Shown: positions 46,365-58,208 of the stretch, piece by piece
Layout: every line of letters begins with the position of its first letter
Position numbering within the stretch: position 1 is the stretch's first letter
NCBI GenBank assembly: GCA_017311315.1
Contig: CM029669.1
Coordinates: 5,369,055-5,433,054 of the forward strand
DNA length: 64,000 bases
Source: Dendrocalamus latiflorus
Taxonomy: Eukaryota; Streptophyta; Magnoliopsida; Poales; Poaceae
Direction: 5' to 3'
The notes under the pieces: model-generated
Databases searched by the model: none
What the model was told of the DNA's origin: nothing
What the model saw: the letters and a program-made list of their open reading frames with translations, nothing else
Position numbers and translations under genes: made by a program

Positions 46365-46508
46365 CTGAAACAGGGTACAAAAACTAAGCACTTCAACTTA
46401 AAAGTTGGCATGCACCAGCCATAACGCAGTAAGGTTGAGCGGCATAAGTGCATTGTCAGTTTATTACTACTTACTAGGCAATTGAAACAACTTTACTTCT
46501 AGGTACAT

Positions 46509-46804
46509 ATTTTTTTAGATAAATTTTTAGATAAAGGATATAAAATCCGGCCTCTACATCCACGAGGGATATACACAGCCAAAGGTTACACGAGCTCTTA
46601 GGCTCAAATCCTCATAACTGAGGAGCATACAACAACAAGAAAGAGAACTTAAGGACTATGAAAAAAAGCTAGAAAGACTAAGCTTCAGAACTTCTTCTCC
46701 GTCCTTGCTTTCAACCAAGACCCTATCCTCAACCGACTACGCCATCCAAACTTCGGACTACTTTGCGTGAAGGACCTCCTAGGCGACGCCTCCAAGGATT
46801 AGTC
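46509..46804 (-). mobile_element. LINE-like 3' fragment inserted in the DXS intron, 46-bp duplication
   Basis: About 296 bp, starting on the + strand with a T-run and containing the tail motif GGCCTCTACATCCACGAGGG, similar to the tail of the LINE at 35.95 kb. It is flanked by direct repeats of 46 bp with one mismatch (46463-46508 and 46805-46850). A poly(T) start and a duplication fit insertion by target-primed reverse transcription, though the duplication is unusually long. Confidence 0.75.
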
Positions 46805-46963
46805 ATTACTACTTACTAGGCAATTGAAACAACTTTACTTTTAGGTACATGTAAGTTCAGCCCAGCATTGGTGTCACTACACTTGAAAGATGGTGGCTTT
46901 CAAGTTGTATTATTTTCAAGTGATGTCAACTTAGGATCAAAGAATAAATAGAAGTAAAGCTAC

Positions 46964-46993
46964 CTCAAGTGGATTCCCATATGTTTTGTACGG
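46964..46993 (-). pseudogene. End of the preceding DXS-like exon
   Basis: Reads YKTYGNPLE followed by donor GAG|GTAGCT, which joins in phase to the next exon (TGKGEIL), as expected from the DXS family (GIPLE-(V/I)GKGRIL region). Upstream it is cut off near 46994 by the end of another element. Confidence 0.6.
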
Positions 46994-47049
46994 AAAAATA
47001 TTTTTACAACTTCGAACACCTATTCCAAAATTTCTGCGTCCGCCACTGC
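46994..47049 (-). mobile_element. Terminal fragment of a hAT-like element
   Basis: On the - strand it begins CAGTGGCGGACGCAG, like the ends of the 39.68 kb hAT. Only about 55 bp can be seen before the DXS exon. The other end was not found. Confidence 0.4.
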
Positions 47050-48131
47050 TGAGCCTTATGGCTTTTGGCTACGGTTTATGGTTTTCGGACTGTTTGTGTG
47101 AGAGATTATAGAGTAACAGAAACTTACGTGCGGTTTTTACTGATATAAATGAAGTCGATACAGTATGTACTATAATTAACTAGTAAACTCTATCTTAAAA
47201 AGACATTTCGTTTAAAAGCTATTTACTATATATAAATTAAAAGAAGAAGCTAAAAGCTAAAAAAAAATTAAAAGTGACCAGGGTTATAAGTCATGTGGGC
47301 GACGCGAGAAGAAGGTGCGAATTGAGTTGGATGGTGGACGTCACTCTCTGCGGGAGCGTGACCAGGATTGAAAAAAAGGCTATATTGGTTATCAACTGGT
47401 TGCTTTGTTTGAAAAATCATTCAAATTCTGGAGCGTCCGATCCCCTTGAGATTATTGCGTATCTAATTGGATTCTAACAGAGCTCGCGTGGTCTAGCGGG
47501 TTAAGGACCTAGATCCATTTTGGATGGAACCGAGGTGCCATTCGGTTCCTTTCACTTAGCGGAGGAAGAGCAGGGGTGGAGAGACAGGGACAACCTCGCC
47601 ATCTTCTCTTAGCGACAACCACAAATGTGAGAAATTATTGGGTCTGTTTGTTTTGGCTGCGGCTTATGGCTTTTGGCTGAAATTTTTGAATTTTGGCTGT
47701 TTATGGTACAGATTACGGAGAGACCGATACTCACTTACAATTTTGGCTGGTATAGATGTTGGGCTTTTAACGTGTACAACGTTTAACTTGTAGATCTCGT
47801 TTTGAAAAAATACTCCGTTTGAAAGTTAGGTACTGTAGCAAAAGCCAAAAGCCAGCCGGCTTGTTGCTTGCCAAACAGGCCCATTAGCCTATTCTTTTTA
47901 GCTTTTAAAAGCTGCCTTTTGATTTATCTATAGTAATTAGTTTATACACGGAGTATCTTTTTAAGATAGGATCTATTAGTTAATTGTGGTACAGACTGTA
48001 CCGACTTCACTTACATCGGTAAAAACCGCAGATGAGTTTTTGTTACTCTGTAATCTCTCGCATAAATAGCCCAAAAGTCACAAGCCGCAGCCAAAAGCCA
48101 TAAGCTTCAGCCAAAAAGAACAGGCCCATTG
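47050..48131. mobile_element. Cluster of related MITEs
   Basis: Three related units rich in GGCTTTTGGCT and GCCAAAAGCC. One at 47640-47882 has ends GGGTCTGTTTG and CAAACAGGCCC with ATT on both sides. One at about 47886-48125 has inverted ends GCCTATTCTTTTT and AAAAAGAACAGGC, and the repeat AACAGGCCCATT on both flanks. An inverted relative lies at about 47052-47270. None is coding. The 47275-47640 interval between them holds nothing recognised. Confidence 0.55.
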
Positions 48132-48385
48132 CTATCTTACTCAGATCACATGTGCCCTCAGTTCTATTTGTTTTGTTTAGATATATGGATAGAACTTAAG
48201 AGGTATAGAGAACTGAGAGGCTATATCAATCAAGTCACTGGCGCTCAACTGGACTTGGGTACTGAGGGATGTGTTAAGGGTCGTCTTATCCATGCTCTAT
48301 TTTCTGTGGCAAGTTGCTAAGTTCTCCTTTCGATCTGCATGGGGAAGTGGGTGTGAAGAATCTAGCCTCGTCATTATGTACTAAT

Positions 48386-49513
48386 GGTGAGTTTTGGCAA
48401 TTGATGATATCCATTTGTGGAACTAACATTTTGCATTGGGTTTGTGAACTCACATTTTGCATTAAGTTTGTGAAATAGGTTAGGTTCCATGGTGATGGAA
48501 GACTTGGGATGGCTTTATGTGTTGAAAATCATCAAATTAAGGTCCGGGATAAAGGATGGCTTCATGAGTTGAAGGTTATCAAGAAAAGGATGCATTATGT
48601 GTTATGCATATGAAGATCCCGAAAAGGAGATGGTCATGCATTAATCAAGATCTCAAAAAGGAGATAATTATGAGTTGATCATTAAGTCAAGAGAAGACCT
48701 ATCATATGTTGATGGAGGGCAACTAAAGAATGTATCATGAGTTAATATATCAAGACAATGAATAGGACTTAAAGTGAATATGTGTATCACCAAGCTTCAA
48801 GAGGATGCTCAAGACAAATGTATAACTAGTTAGGGCTAAGGATGTGCTCTTAGTGTTTTACAAGTCTTAATGTTTGATTGGAAAACCAGATTGCTAGGAT
48901 AGGATTGCCATACTATTTAAGAGGGGTTATGTCTAGTAGTTTGACTCAACATGTGTAATCTCACTTGCTCTAGTTCCATGGCATGATGCAAGTATTTGTG
49001 AATGTATTTTACAAATAGTTGTAGCTCATGTATGATCTTTGTAACATGTGACTTAGATTTATAAATATGTTTTGCAAATAGTTGAAGTCTATGTTTTCTA
49101 CTCCTTGTGGCATAATGCTTAGATTTATGAATGTGTTTTGCAAATAGTTGAAGCTCATGCACAATCCTTGTAGCATGTGATTTAGGTTTGCAAATGTTGT
49201 GGTAGTACCGGCCCCTACATGGCGGCACTACTGGATTTTAGCTGATTTCATCCCAACGGCTAGTTTCTTGGTGTGGGGTATAAATACGCACTTGTGTCCA
49301 ATTCGAAAAGCTAATGCTGCATTCCATTCTTCACTATTGAGCTAGTGTGAGGTTCTCCACTTATTTTTTTCATGTGTTGCAGCTTGTGAGCAAAGAAATA
49401 AGTCTCTAATTGTATGTGTTGCATGTAGACGTAGATTTCGTATCCACTTGAGTTTATGAATTCGTTGCACGTGGTGAGAGTCAAGCAAGGAGATTAATTT
49501 ATTATCTCTTTTT
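48386..49513 (+). mobile_element. 5' LTR of a SIRE-like Ty1/copia element (approximate)
   Basis: Lies directly before a tRNA-Met-type PBS. Its start near 48386-48390 (GAGTTTTGGCAATTGATGA) resembles the LTR start of SIRE/Maximus elements such as Opie and Ji. The left border is not proven by a duplication. It contains the tandem repeats listed below and a likely TATA (GTATAAATAC) near 49277. Confidence 0.5.
48955..49200. repeat. ~65-bp degenerate tandem repeat in the LTR
   Basis: Three to four units containing TTTGCAAATAGTTGAAG and a CATG-rich linker, beginning near 48955, 49015, 49075 and 49140. Confidence 0.65.
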
Positions 49514-49517
49514 TAAG

Positions 49518-49529
49518 TGGTATCAGAGC
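49518..49529 (+). other. Primer binding site (tRNA-Met type)
   Basis: TGGTATCAGAGC, the same primer class as at 11654, marking the 3' border of the copia LTR. Confidence 0.85.
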
Positions 49530-49570
49530 TTGGTCTCTTATTTATTAGGCTTTACTGCTCAAACAGTTAG

Positions 49571-51081
49571 GTGGCGACTAGTGATATAGTACACTTTGGC
49601 GAGATATCTCTACTCAATGGCATAAATTATGATATTTGGAAAAATTGTATGTCGTGCTATCTTAAGGCCATGAGTCAAAAAATTGGTGAATTGTACATGT
49701 GGGCTTGTCTCCTCCATTGGATTCTCTTACTCCAACAATTGAGGAGGAAAAATGCTTACATCTCGATGCTTGAGCAATTAACGCGTTATTTAGTACTTTG
49801 AGTGTAGAGATGTTCAATGATGTATGCAATCTCAAGAGCGCTAATGAGGTGTAGATACAATTTCAATATAATTATGAAATGTCCACCTCAACAAAGGGTG
49901 ATTGCATAAAAAAGTGGATGTCGAGAGAAGAATGCTCAATCTCTAGCTTCAACAATGAAGAGTCCATAAGTCTGTCCACATCAACTCAGTGCTTTATGGC
50001 TAAAGGTAATGAAGAGGTAAATAATGATGATTATATATGATGAGTTGATGGAAATGTTAGAAGACTTATATAAATATCTTGGAAATGAGAAGGATAAATT
50101 TAAGATTTTGAAGAAACAATATGTCTCTCTTTAAAATAATTATGATGTGCTAAAAAAACAAAATGAGTCTCTTCTTTTTAAGAAATTCACTAAATCTAAG
50201 GTGGATATAGACATTACATGTGATTTATTGGATGATTTGTCATGTGTAGCTTTAATTCTTGCATTTTATGTAAGGTTAATATATCCACCTCTTATGAAGA
50301 TTTGCTTGAAATGCCTTATTGATCTCAATCAAATGTTTCTATTTCCTCTATATCTTGTGATACTAACATTGTAAATAAAAACAATGAGCTCAGGGCCGAA
50401 GTCAAAAATTTGAAAAATGACATGGAGAACTGCTACAAAGAAAATGTCTCTTTTGACAAACTATTGAGCAACCAAACAAAGTCATGTGACAATAGAGGAA
50501 TTGGTTTCGCCTCTAAGAAAAAGGTGAAGAATAACTCAAAGCAAAGTGAAAAACATTTCAAGAATGCATGTGCTTTGGTTGTCACAAGAAATATCACTTC
50601 GCCTTGGTGTGCCCTAACAAGATGGATGGCAAGACAAAGTCATCAAAAATGACGAAAACTGGTAATGAGCAAGATAACAAGACAAGAAGGGGAAGCAAAT
50701 GCTCAACCTACTATAGTTGCCACAAGAATGAACACTATACTTTAGTGTGCCCTTTGAAGATGAATGACAAGCAAATGTCATCAAGAAAGAGGCAAACCCA
50801 AAACAAGCAAGACAAGAAGACGATGGTCAAAACAAAATATCAAACTTACTACAATTGTCAAGAAAAGGGATATTTTAGTAAATATTGTCCTATAGGTATT
50901 GTTCCTAAGTCTTCTCTTTATAATGAGCATTATTTGCTTAGGAAAGATAAAAATAGCAATGTGTTTGCCAGAAATGTTAGTTCACAAAAGTCTAATGATA
51001 GGGCGATTTGAGTGCCCAAATATATTATTCCTAACATTCATGGACCTTAACCAAGTTTTGGGCACAAAAGTGCTTAAATGA
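49571..51081 (+). pseudogene. SIRE-like copia gag with degenerate zinc knuckles
   Basis: N-terminal copia gag signature (LLNGINYDIWKNCMSCYLKA) near 49600-49670, then a decayed middle with several stops (49801, 50037, 50132). The C-terminal part at 50410-51011 carries a true CCHC knuckle (CFGCHKKYHFALVC) and two further copies whose first Cys has become Tyr (YYSCHKNEHYTLVC; YYNCQEKGYFSKYC). The end VPKYIIPN...GP fits the WVPK motif seen between gag and protease in SIRE elements. No protease or pol follows: after about 51100 the sequence is unrelated. Confidence 0.75.
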
Positions 51082-51380
51082 TAAATAGGTACTTGCAGAG
51101 AAATTGCAGGCTTGGTTAATTTATGAAGAGGTGAACTCCACCATGTATAAAAATGGAGACAATCATAAGGATGATCTTGTCATATCATGTACCAATGCCA
51201 TTTCAGTAACAAATACTTACAACTGAAGTATCTAGCCCTTTGCCTTGTGTAGATTGTATTACATGAAAATCTTTTAAAAATGATGTTCTTGCTCTTGTTT
51301 TGTCGAGACCTGAATATGCAAATTCGGACTCTCCTATGTATTCTGCACTAGTCCAGGATCAATCTAGTGCACACAGTAAA
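51082..51380. other. Decayed copia internal sequence
   Basis: Short stop-rich frames consistent with eroded retrotransposon DNA. No domain seen. Confidence 0.4.
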
Positions 51381-53339
51381 AACAAAGATGAAATATCAAC
51401 CATATCACATAAATAAAGGAAAAGACTCAAATATTATTAATTATCAGAGTTGCGACCTTATAGCCAAGCTTACAGATAACAGCCTGAAAGGTTTAATAAA
51501 CTTGCAACAAAAAATAGGAAATAAGCGTAGTAGCCACTCGACATGCCCACAAGCAATCGACTGGGAGCGAAGTCCTAATCTGCGAAGTCATCGAAGTACC
51601 ATCCTTCACATACCTCTGGCTGATATGGTTCTTCTTCTACTGAGCAAATATGGATATAGCTGTGAGTACATAGAGTGCTCAACAAGTCGTTTGTAACAAA
51701 AATACAATATAGTATGCAAGGCTTACCAAAGGATGGCTGAAAGGTTATTTTTGCATAAAGCAGCAACTTAAAGTAAATACAAAAATTAGATTGAAAAGTG
51801 AGATTTGAAAATGATTACTAAGTAATTAATCAAAGAAATTGAGAATAACCACAAGTGAACTGACTATTCATTCCAAGGAATTATCTGTGAACTGACCATT
51901 CACGTAAGAAACCGCCAGTGAATTAATCATCCACTTTCTAAACTTAATCCCAACCAGATTTTTATGAAAACCCTACCCCTCGTGTAAAATCACCGAGCAT
52001 TGTCTACAACCGGGGACACGGCTATTCGAATAGTTTTTTTTACTCTACAGAGGTTGCACAACTTTACCCACAAGACATGATAATCTCATATTGCCACGTG
52101 ATTAATATACTTCCTTTGGTGTGTGGTGGAGAAATCATGACAAGGCCTTTACAATTTTCAATCTCAACCAAGTTTCGTTCGCTAAGGTTTCACCGTCGAG
52201 TAGGTTAACAACCTAGACAATAATTGCCCCCTCTTGCACCCCGTGGAAATGCTTAACCGACACCCACTAACATCTCAATGGTGAAACCGAAATTGAAACA
52301 TCACAAATTAATCAGTCAGATCCATCCCATACTAGATATGAGGTCGTACGATAAGAATCAGATCAATGGCACACAAAATTAAGTTCTTAGAAATTACGCA
52401 GGTGAAACATCCATACCCGTGAAGTGCTAACCACACTTCCCCCTTTACTGCACATTCATTTGCCCAAGTGAAAGTCATTTTGTATAAACAACACTAATTA
52501 TACTATCCATGCCAAGGTGTACAAATTTTATAGTTGTGTCTAACCACCACAATTCAATATTTCATTAAGTCAAAATTAATTAATTAATAACATATAATGA
52601 TAAACCCAATGTAACTATAAGCATGGCTAAGCAAATTAATCGTACAACCCATGTGACAACTAATATTACATCACTAAATAAATACCCATCCTAAGATGAC
52701 AATGGAATCATGGCATTCAAATTATTGAGGGATTTATAAAAAAGGTCATTAACTACCAATACAAAGGTTTTATAATAAAATAGTGATGCATGACAATTTA
52801 AAATAAAATAATACATAATAGATTTAAAAATTAGGTTCAACATGATCAAATGACACGACTTGCCTTGGACTTGCTCAGTTACCAATTCTTGGTCTTCTGC
52901 TACTTCTTTAGCTCCTGCGAAGATATGATCTAATGAGAGAGAAAATGAATGAAGCGCAAATAAAATCCAAATGAACTCAAAAAACATGGAAACCATAACT
53001 AAAAGATAGAAATCAATTTTAGATGAATTTTAGAAAAAGAATTGGGTCAATCGGAGTTAGGACAGAGAAGAACAGGCTCTTGAAAAATCTAATTTAAAGA
53101 AAATACTGGAAATTCAACAAATCCTACTGTGCTATGGACTCGGCTCATGGGATAGCTGGTCTACGGTGAACTCGGTGTATGGAACAATGTACTGGGCGAC
53201 CGGCTTGCTGACGTGGCATAAGGGACAGCTCAGGACTAACGTGGCACCCATGTGGCACAACACGTGGATGACATGTATGATTAGGGCTGATGTGGCATCT
53301 AAGGTGGTGGTGCTGACTTGGATCAGCTCACGGTCTACG
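51381..53339 (-). mobile_element. TGTAACA-type gypsy LTR-like fragment
   Basis: Its - strand contains a segment ending GWYFDDFAD (about 51575-51640) that looks like the 3' part of long grass gypsy LTRs. A + strand stretch at 52040-52170 (CTCTACAGAGG...TTTACCCACAAGA) resembles 18225-18340. Neither border nor TSD is defined. No gene was identified. Confidence 0.4.
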
Positions 53340-54141
53340 TGATGAGGTAATGGGGTCCCGATCTTTTGATAGGATGAGAACATCGATTTGGAGGAGAACG
53401 ACTTTGACAATGCAGGCTTCTAATCGGCCACAACCAGGACACCAAGCAATCGCTAAACCACACTCTAAGTCATTATAAACCGTACCAAGAACGCAGTTGA
53501 CCTGACAATGAAGGTCTATTCCTGCATGCAACCGAAGAACACACAAGAACAAGATAACAAGCAATCTGAAATTGCAAATATTTATATTGAGTCCAAAAGG
53601 TGGGATTCCGTAGAGGTTCTTTACGGTTGGTCTAGTCGACACAAGCGAAGAACAAGAGTTTTCACAATAGAAAAACTAAGCAAACGAAATCCAAGGAAAC
53701 TAGAAGGGTGCGGTCTCCTTAAATAGAGGAGGGAAAGCCGCACAAAACTAAAAAAATAAGGGATGGTACTATTCATGGCACTGTTCATATGAACAGTACA
53801 CCGTGAACAGTATGGGCCTAGAGAGGGGGCGCCTTCCCTTTGGGCCCAAGCATTACAAGGCCTAATTTCGCCTAAACAGGTAATGCAGCACCTTATTTCG
53901 ATGATTACAATTTACCCAAGAGGAATTTGGAGTTGAGACTAGATCCATTAGAAAGAGGACAAGAAAATCTTTCCAACAAGTACTCGTGGAGCTCAAATGA
54001 ACTCCATATGTGAACGTTATGCACATTTGAAATTGGGCCTGTCAGGTTGAATCTGAATTGATCTGGAGGCCGAATTGGATTCCAAAACCTGTCCAACTTG
54101 AAATCTTACTTTAATTGGTCTAAAAGTGTTGTGGTGCTACA
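53340..54141 (-). mobile_element. 3' LTR of the second gag-only element (approximate)
   Basis: On the + strand it starts TGATGAGGTAATGGGGTCCC, the complement of the conserved end of the 10.3-16.1 kb LTRs. It includes the CCTGCATGCAACCGAAGAAC block. The other side is set at TGTAGCACCACAACAC (- strand) next to the internal sequence; the U3 differs from copy 1. Confidence 0.6.
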
Positions 54142-54160
54142 TAAATATATATTTTCATCA

Positions 54161-55660
54161 TTAGGTAGCATCATATAGTTCATATAATATAAAGACACCC
54201 CTAAAAACGAGCTCACCTGATAATTTAAGTGAAGTGTACGAGCTCTTGTAATTGTAATAGCAAGCATAACAACTATGGTTGTATTCAAATCTCGGAAGTT
54301 GTAAACTTGCAGTGGTGATACATATAGGCAAAGCTATAACTTTTGGAGTTAAGCATAGTTCAACCATATAATCATATTTGAAATGAGTAATAGCAAATTC
54401 ATCTTGCAAAGGTGAAGAGATCTGTAAGTTCTTCCATAATTCATCATTTTTATTCAAATTGTCCATACTAGATGGTGCAAAAAGAGATGAACTCATAGGC
54501 ATTGGATGAGTACTAAATTTTACTTCCCTCTCATATCGATATTTAACAAGATTTAACACACAAGAATTGTTGTCCAAAACAGCAAGCTTCAATTCATTCA
54601 TGTGATCGCAAGTTATGCATATTCGATATACAAGAAATTGATTTTCTACACCATAATCTCCAATCAAATTAAACTTATACCCAGAGGTGTAGGCACTAAA
54701 TAAGGACTTTGAACATGCGAGTTCAGAAACTTTCTCCGTAGCATGTGACAATTTTATAGGTAGATCCAACATGATGTAATATAACGAATTAGCTGGAAAA
54801 ATTCTAGTCAAAACTTTTTTATATCTAACCAAAGGTACATGATCATTGGATGGGATTAATTCATCACATGAATCACTCAAAATAGCATGCAATTTATTTA
54901 TTTTATGACATGGTGCACTCAAGTCAATGCAGTCTGAATTCTCAACTTGCAATATGTGCGTGTCTTGCAATTCTTCATAAGCATACTCACCGTGAGTGAT
55001 GATAGCACCATGTTCTTTACCATTTTGGCTCTCCTCAGATGATGTAGGTGCATCAATCTCCTCATCTTCATTCTCAACCAATGGAGTTGATAGTTCAATC
55101 AGCTCATATTCCTCTTCGACATGGTTCTGAACTACCTTGCAAGTTATTAGTCACAGAAAAAGGCACAAACACGGGTTTGTTCTCATGTTTCTTATTATCA
55201 AGCACTCTCAATTTCTCCTCAATCTGACTTTCAACCTTACAAGCAAGTATAAACAAATGAGGGAGAGAATTATATTCTTCGTGAATAAGAAGGTCTTGAA
55301 TTTCTTTATTAAGCCCACGTAAGAATCTATTCTCTGTAGCTTCAGCATGTTCCTTTAAGCCACAATGCAACAAATGAGTTTTTAATTCATGATAGTGTTC
55401 TCTTACAGTTCTACTTCGTTGTTTTAAATATTGCAATCTAGCTAACAAATAGTCAGCATGATTTTTAGGAACTTTTTAATGCATTCCAAGTTTGAGGCAC
55501 TCTACCATGCCTACCAAAATACTTCCACCAAAGTCTTGCATCATCAATAAAAACACTAGTGGCAGCTCTAATCTTTTGCCTATCAGACTAATCATAATAT
55601 CCAAATTCTTTGTCTAAAGCTATCTCCTAGTCAATATAAGCCATTTAGAATTGAGCCATT
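54161..55660 (-). pseudogene. Gag-like protein with the same C-terminal domain (gag-only element, copy 2)
   Basis: - strand copy of the 12.76-14.33 kb gene, cut off at its 5' end near 55660. The gag core (LRGLNKEIQDLLIHEEYNSL) and the C-terminal unknown segment (KVLTRIFPANSLYYIMLDLP, ACSKSLFSAYTSGYKFNLIG) are both present. Here the acidic linker and the C-terminal segment are in one frame, showing that they belong to one protein. One extra base near 55135 shifts the frame within the gag end. The unknown domain has conserved CITC and NLIGDYG motifs shared with copy 1. Confidence 0.75.
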
Positions 55661-55940
55661 TAGCCAAAAGTCAAAAAAATTAAAATTATGAGTATATCTT
55701 AGAAAAATATATACAAATACATTTCAAAGGTTTTCCAAATGTTTTGGCTTCATAAAAACTAATTTTAAGTAAAAATGAGTTTCTAACCAAAAACTGGCAA
55801 TCTAGTATCTTGTTTTAACTTCAAACTCAAAAATTGCTCAAAATCAATTCTAAATTTTTTTGAGAAAGTGTTAAACACCAAAAACCTAGAGTGAGCTATT
55901 TAAAAATTTTTGGTATTCAAAAGTTTTAGAAAAAGCCAAC
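55661..55940. other. AT-rich DNA, nothing recognised
   Basis: No feature seen. It marks the loss of similarity to the gag-only element. Confidence 0.5.
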
Positions 55941-56232
55941 TGTTGTGGCTACAGGCCAAACAGTAAAGAGAGGGGACTCATAGAAGAGGAAGAGGAGAAC
56001 CAGATCTGTGGGAGAGTTGGTGAGAATGAGAGGATGTCCCTCCTCCTGCCCCTCTTGGGGGTTTATATACATGAGGGGTAGAATGGGAAATCCCCATTCT
56101 AACCCTTGGTACTTACAAAGGATGATGGTACATTGGTATGTTTACACTGGTATATTCCTCTACACTATTGGGCCTATTACATGTTGGACTAGTTGCACGG
56201 CCCCAGTCATGGGGGGTTGGGCCACCCCCACA
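55941..56232 (-). mobile_element. Putative copia-type LTR (3' LTR of a - strand element)
   Basis: TGTTGTGGCTACAGG at the left and CCCCCACA at the right. On the - strand a promoter-like ATGTATATAAACCCCC lies inside, and CAAGGGAGTATTA directly precedes the LTR start, as a copia PPT would. The flanking 5-mers (CCAAC and ATAAT) differ, so it is not a simple solo LTR. I did not find the partner LTR. Confidence 0.5.
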
Positions 56233-56431
56233 ATAATACTCCCTTGACAGCAAGCGCTGAGGTCCCGATGGGCGAGCTGATGTGATCAACCACCCCAGCC
56301 CCCCGGTTCCCCGACAGCAAGCACGAGGGTGCCGAGTGGTGAACCGATGCAACTGGTAGCTTGCAGACCCCAGAGGCAATGCCTATGAAGAAATCAGCAA
56401 ACTCGTACGCTAAATCCCGCGCCGTCCCGCT

Positions 56432-57200
56432 GAGGCGATGCCCACGAGGTGGACGGCAAAGTCCTACGCCGGAGCCATGTCGTCCCGCCGAGGCGATGCC
56501 TACTAGGCGGATGGCGGAGTCGAGCGCCGAGGATGTGCCGTCCCGCCGAGGCGATGCCTACGAGGCGGACGATGAAGTCGAGCGCTGAAGACGTGCCGTC
56601 CCGCCGAGGCGATGCCTACGAGGCAGACGGCGAAGTCCTGCGCCGGAGCCATGCCGTCCCGCCGAGGCGATGCCTACGAGGCGGATGGCGAAGTCCTGCG
56701 CCGGAGCCATGCCGTCCCGCCGAGGCGATGCCTACGAGGCGGACGGTGAAGTCGAGCGCTGATGACGTGCGTACGCTGAATCCCGCGCCATCCCGCTGAG
56801 GCGATGCCTGCGAGGCGGACGGCGAAGTCCTGCGCCAGAGCCATGCCGTCCCGCCGAGGCGATGCCTACGTGGTGGATGGTGAAGTCCTACGCCGGAGCC
56901 ATGCCGTCTCGCCGAGGCGATGCCTACAAGGCGGACGGCGGAGTCGAGCACCGAGGACGTGCCATCCCACCGAGGCGATGCCTACGAGGCGGACGGCGAA
57001 GTCCTGCGCCGGAGCCATGCCGTCCCGCCGAGGCGATGCCTACGAGGTGGACGGCGAAGTCGAGCGCCGAGGACGTGCCGTCTCGTCGAGGTGATGCCTA
57101 CGAGGCGGACGGCGAAGTCCTGCGCTGGAGCCATGCCGTCGCGCCGAGGCGATGCCAACGAGGCGGACGGCGGAGTCGGACGGTGAACGGCAAGCGCGGA
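56432..57200. repeat. 58-bp tandem repeat array (13-14 units)
   Basis: The anchor GAGGCGATGCC recurs at 56432, 56490, 56548, 56606, 56664, 56722, 56798 (after an 18-bp insertion), 56856, 56914, 56972, 57030, 57088 and 57146. Because 58 is not a multiple of 3, each frame cycles through three different peptides. The long frames on both strands are therefore artefacts. Confidence 0.92.
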
Positions 57201-57205
57201 GGCAG

Positions 57206-58105
57206 GGAGGCGGAGCCACCGTTCCCCTGTCTTCAAAAATAGTGCCCACTGAGAGCGGGCGCTTGCGGCATAGGCTGGGGGCACTATGCACGCCGAGGTA
57301 AGGAGGCGGAGCCGCCATTCCCCTACCTTCCAAAATAGTGCCCACAGAGAGTGGGCGCTTGCGGCGTAGGCTGAGGGCACTACGCACACCGAGATAGGGA
57401 GGCGGAGCCGCCGTTCCCCTACCTTCAAAAATAGTGCCCGCGGAGAGTGGGCACTTGCGGCGTAGGTTGGGGGCACTACGCACGCCGAGGTAAGGAGGCG
57501 GAGCCGCCGTTCCCCTACCTTCCAAAATAGTGCGCGCGGAGACCGGGCGCTTGCGGCATAGGCCGAGGGCACTACGCACGCCAAGATAGGGAGGCGGAGC
57601 CACCATTCCCCTACCTTCAAAAACAGTGCCCACGGAGAGCGGGCGCTTGCGGCGTAGGCTGTGGGCACTACGCACGTCGAGGTAAGGAGGCGGAGCCGCC
57701 ATTCCCCTACCTTCAAAAATAGTGCCCGCGGAGAGCGGGTGCTTGCGGCGTAGGCTGGGGGCACTACGCACGCCGAGGTAAGGAGGCGGAGCTGCCGTTC
57801 CCCTACCTTCCAAAAACAGTGCCCGCGGAGAGCGGGCGCTTGCGGTGTAGGCCGAGGGCACTACGCACGCCGAGGTAAGGAGGCAGAGTTGCCGTTCTCC
57901 TACCTTCCAAAACAGTGCCCGCGGAAAGCGGGCGCTTGCGGCGTAGGGCGAGGGCACTATGCATGTCGAGGTAGGGATGCGGGGCCACCGTTTCCCTACC
58001 TTCAAAAACAGTGCCCGCGGAGAGCGGGCGCTTGCGGCGTAGGCTGAGGGCGCTACGCCCGCCGAGGCAGGGAGGCGATACCGCCGTTCCCCTACCTTAA
58101 AAAAG
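57206..58105. repeat. 96-bp tandem repeat array (about 10 units)
   Basis: The anchor GGAGGCGGAGCC recurs at about 57206, 57302, 57398, 57494, 57590, 57686, 57782, 57879, 57974 and 58071. Each unit contains a GC-rich hairpin (GCCCGCGGAGAGCGGGC). The unit is divisible by 3, which keeps the - strand open for hundreds of codons without indicating a gene. Confidence 0.92.
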
Positions 58106-58208
58106 TTGGCGATGCTCTCCCTGGTGCAACGTGCGCGAGGGCACGATATCCAAGTGGTGCGCCACCTAAAGCGAGGCACTCCCTGGTGTCTCGGCCATGT
58201 CTCAATTT

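Noticed and set aside
47470..47560. tRNA-like sequence (TGGTCTAGCGGGTTAAGG)
   Set aside because: No cloverleaf can be drawn and the box B candidate is poor.
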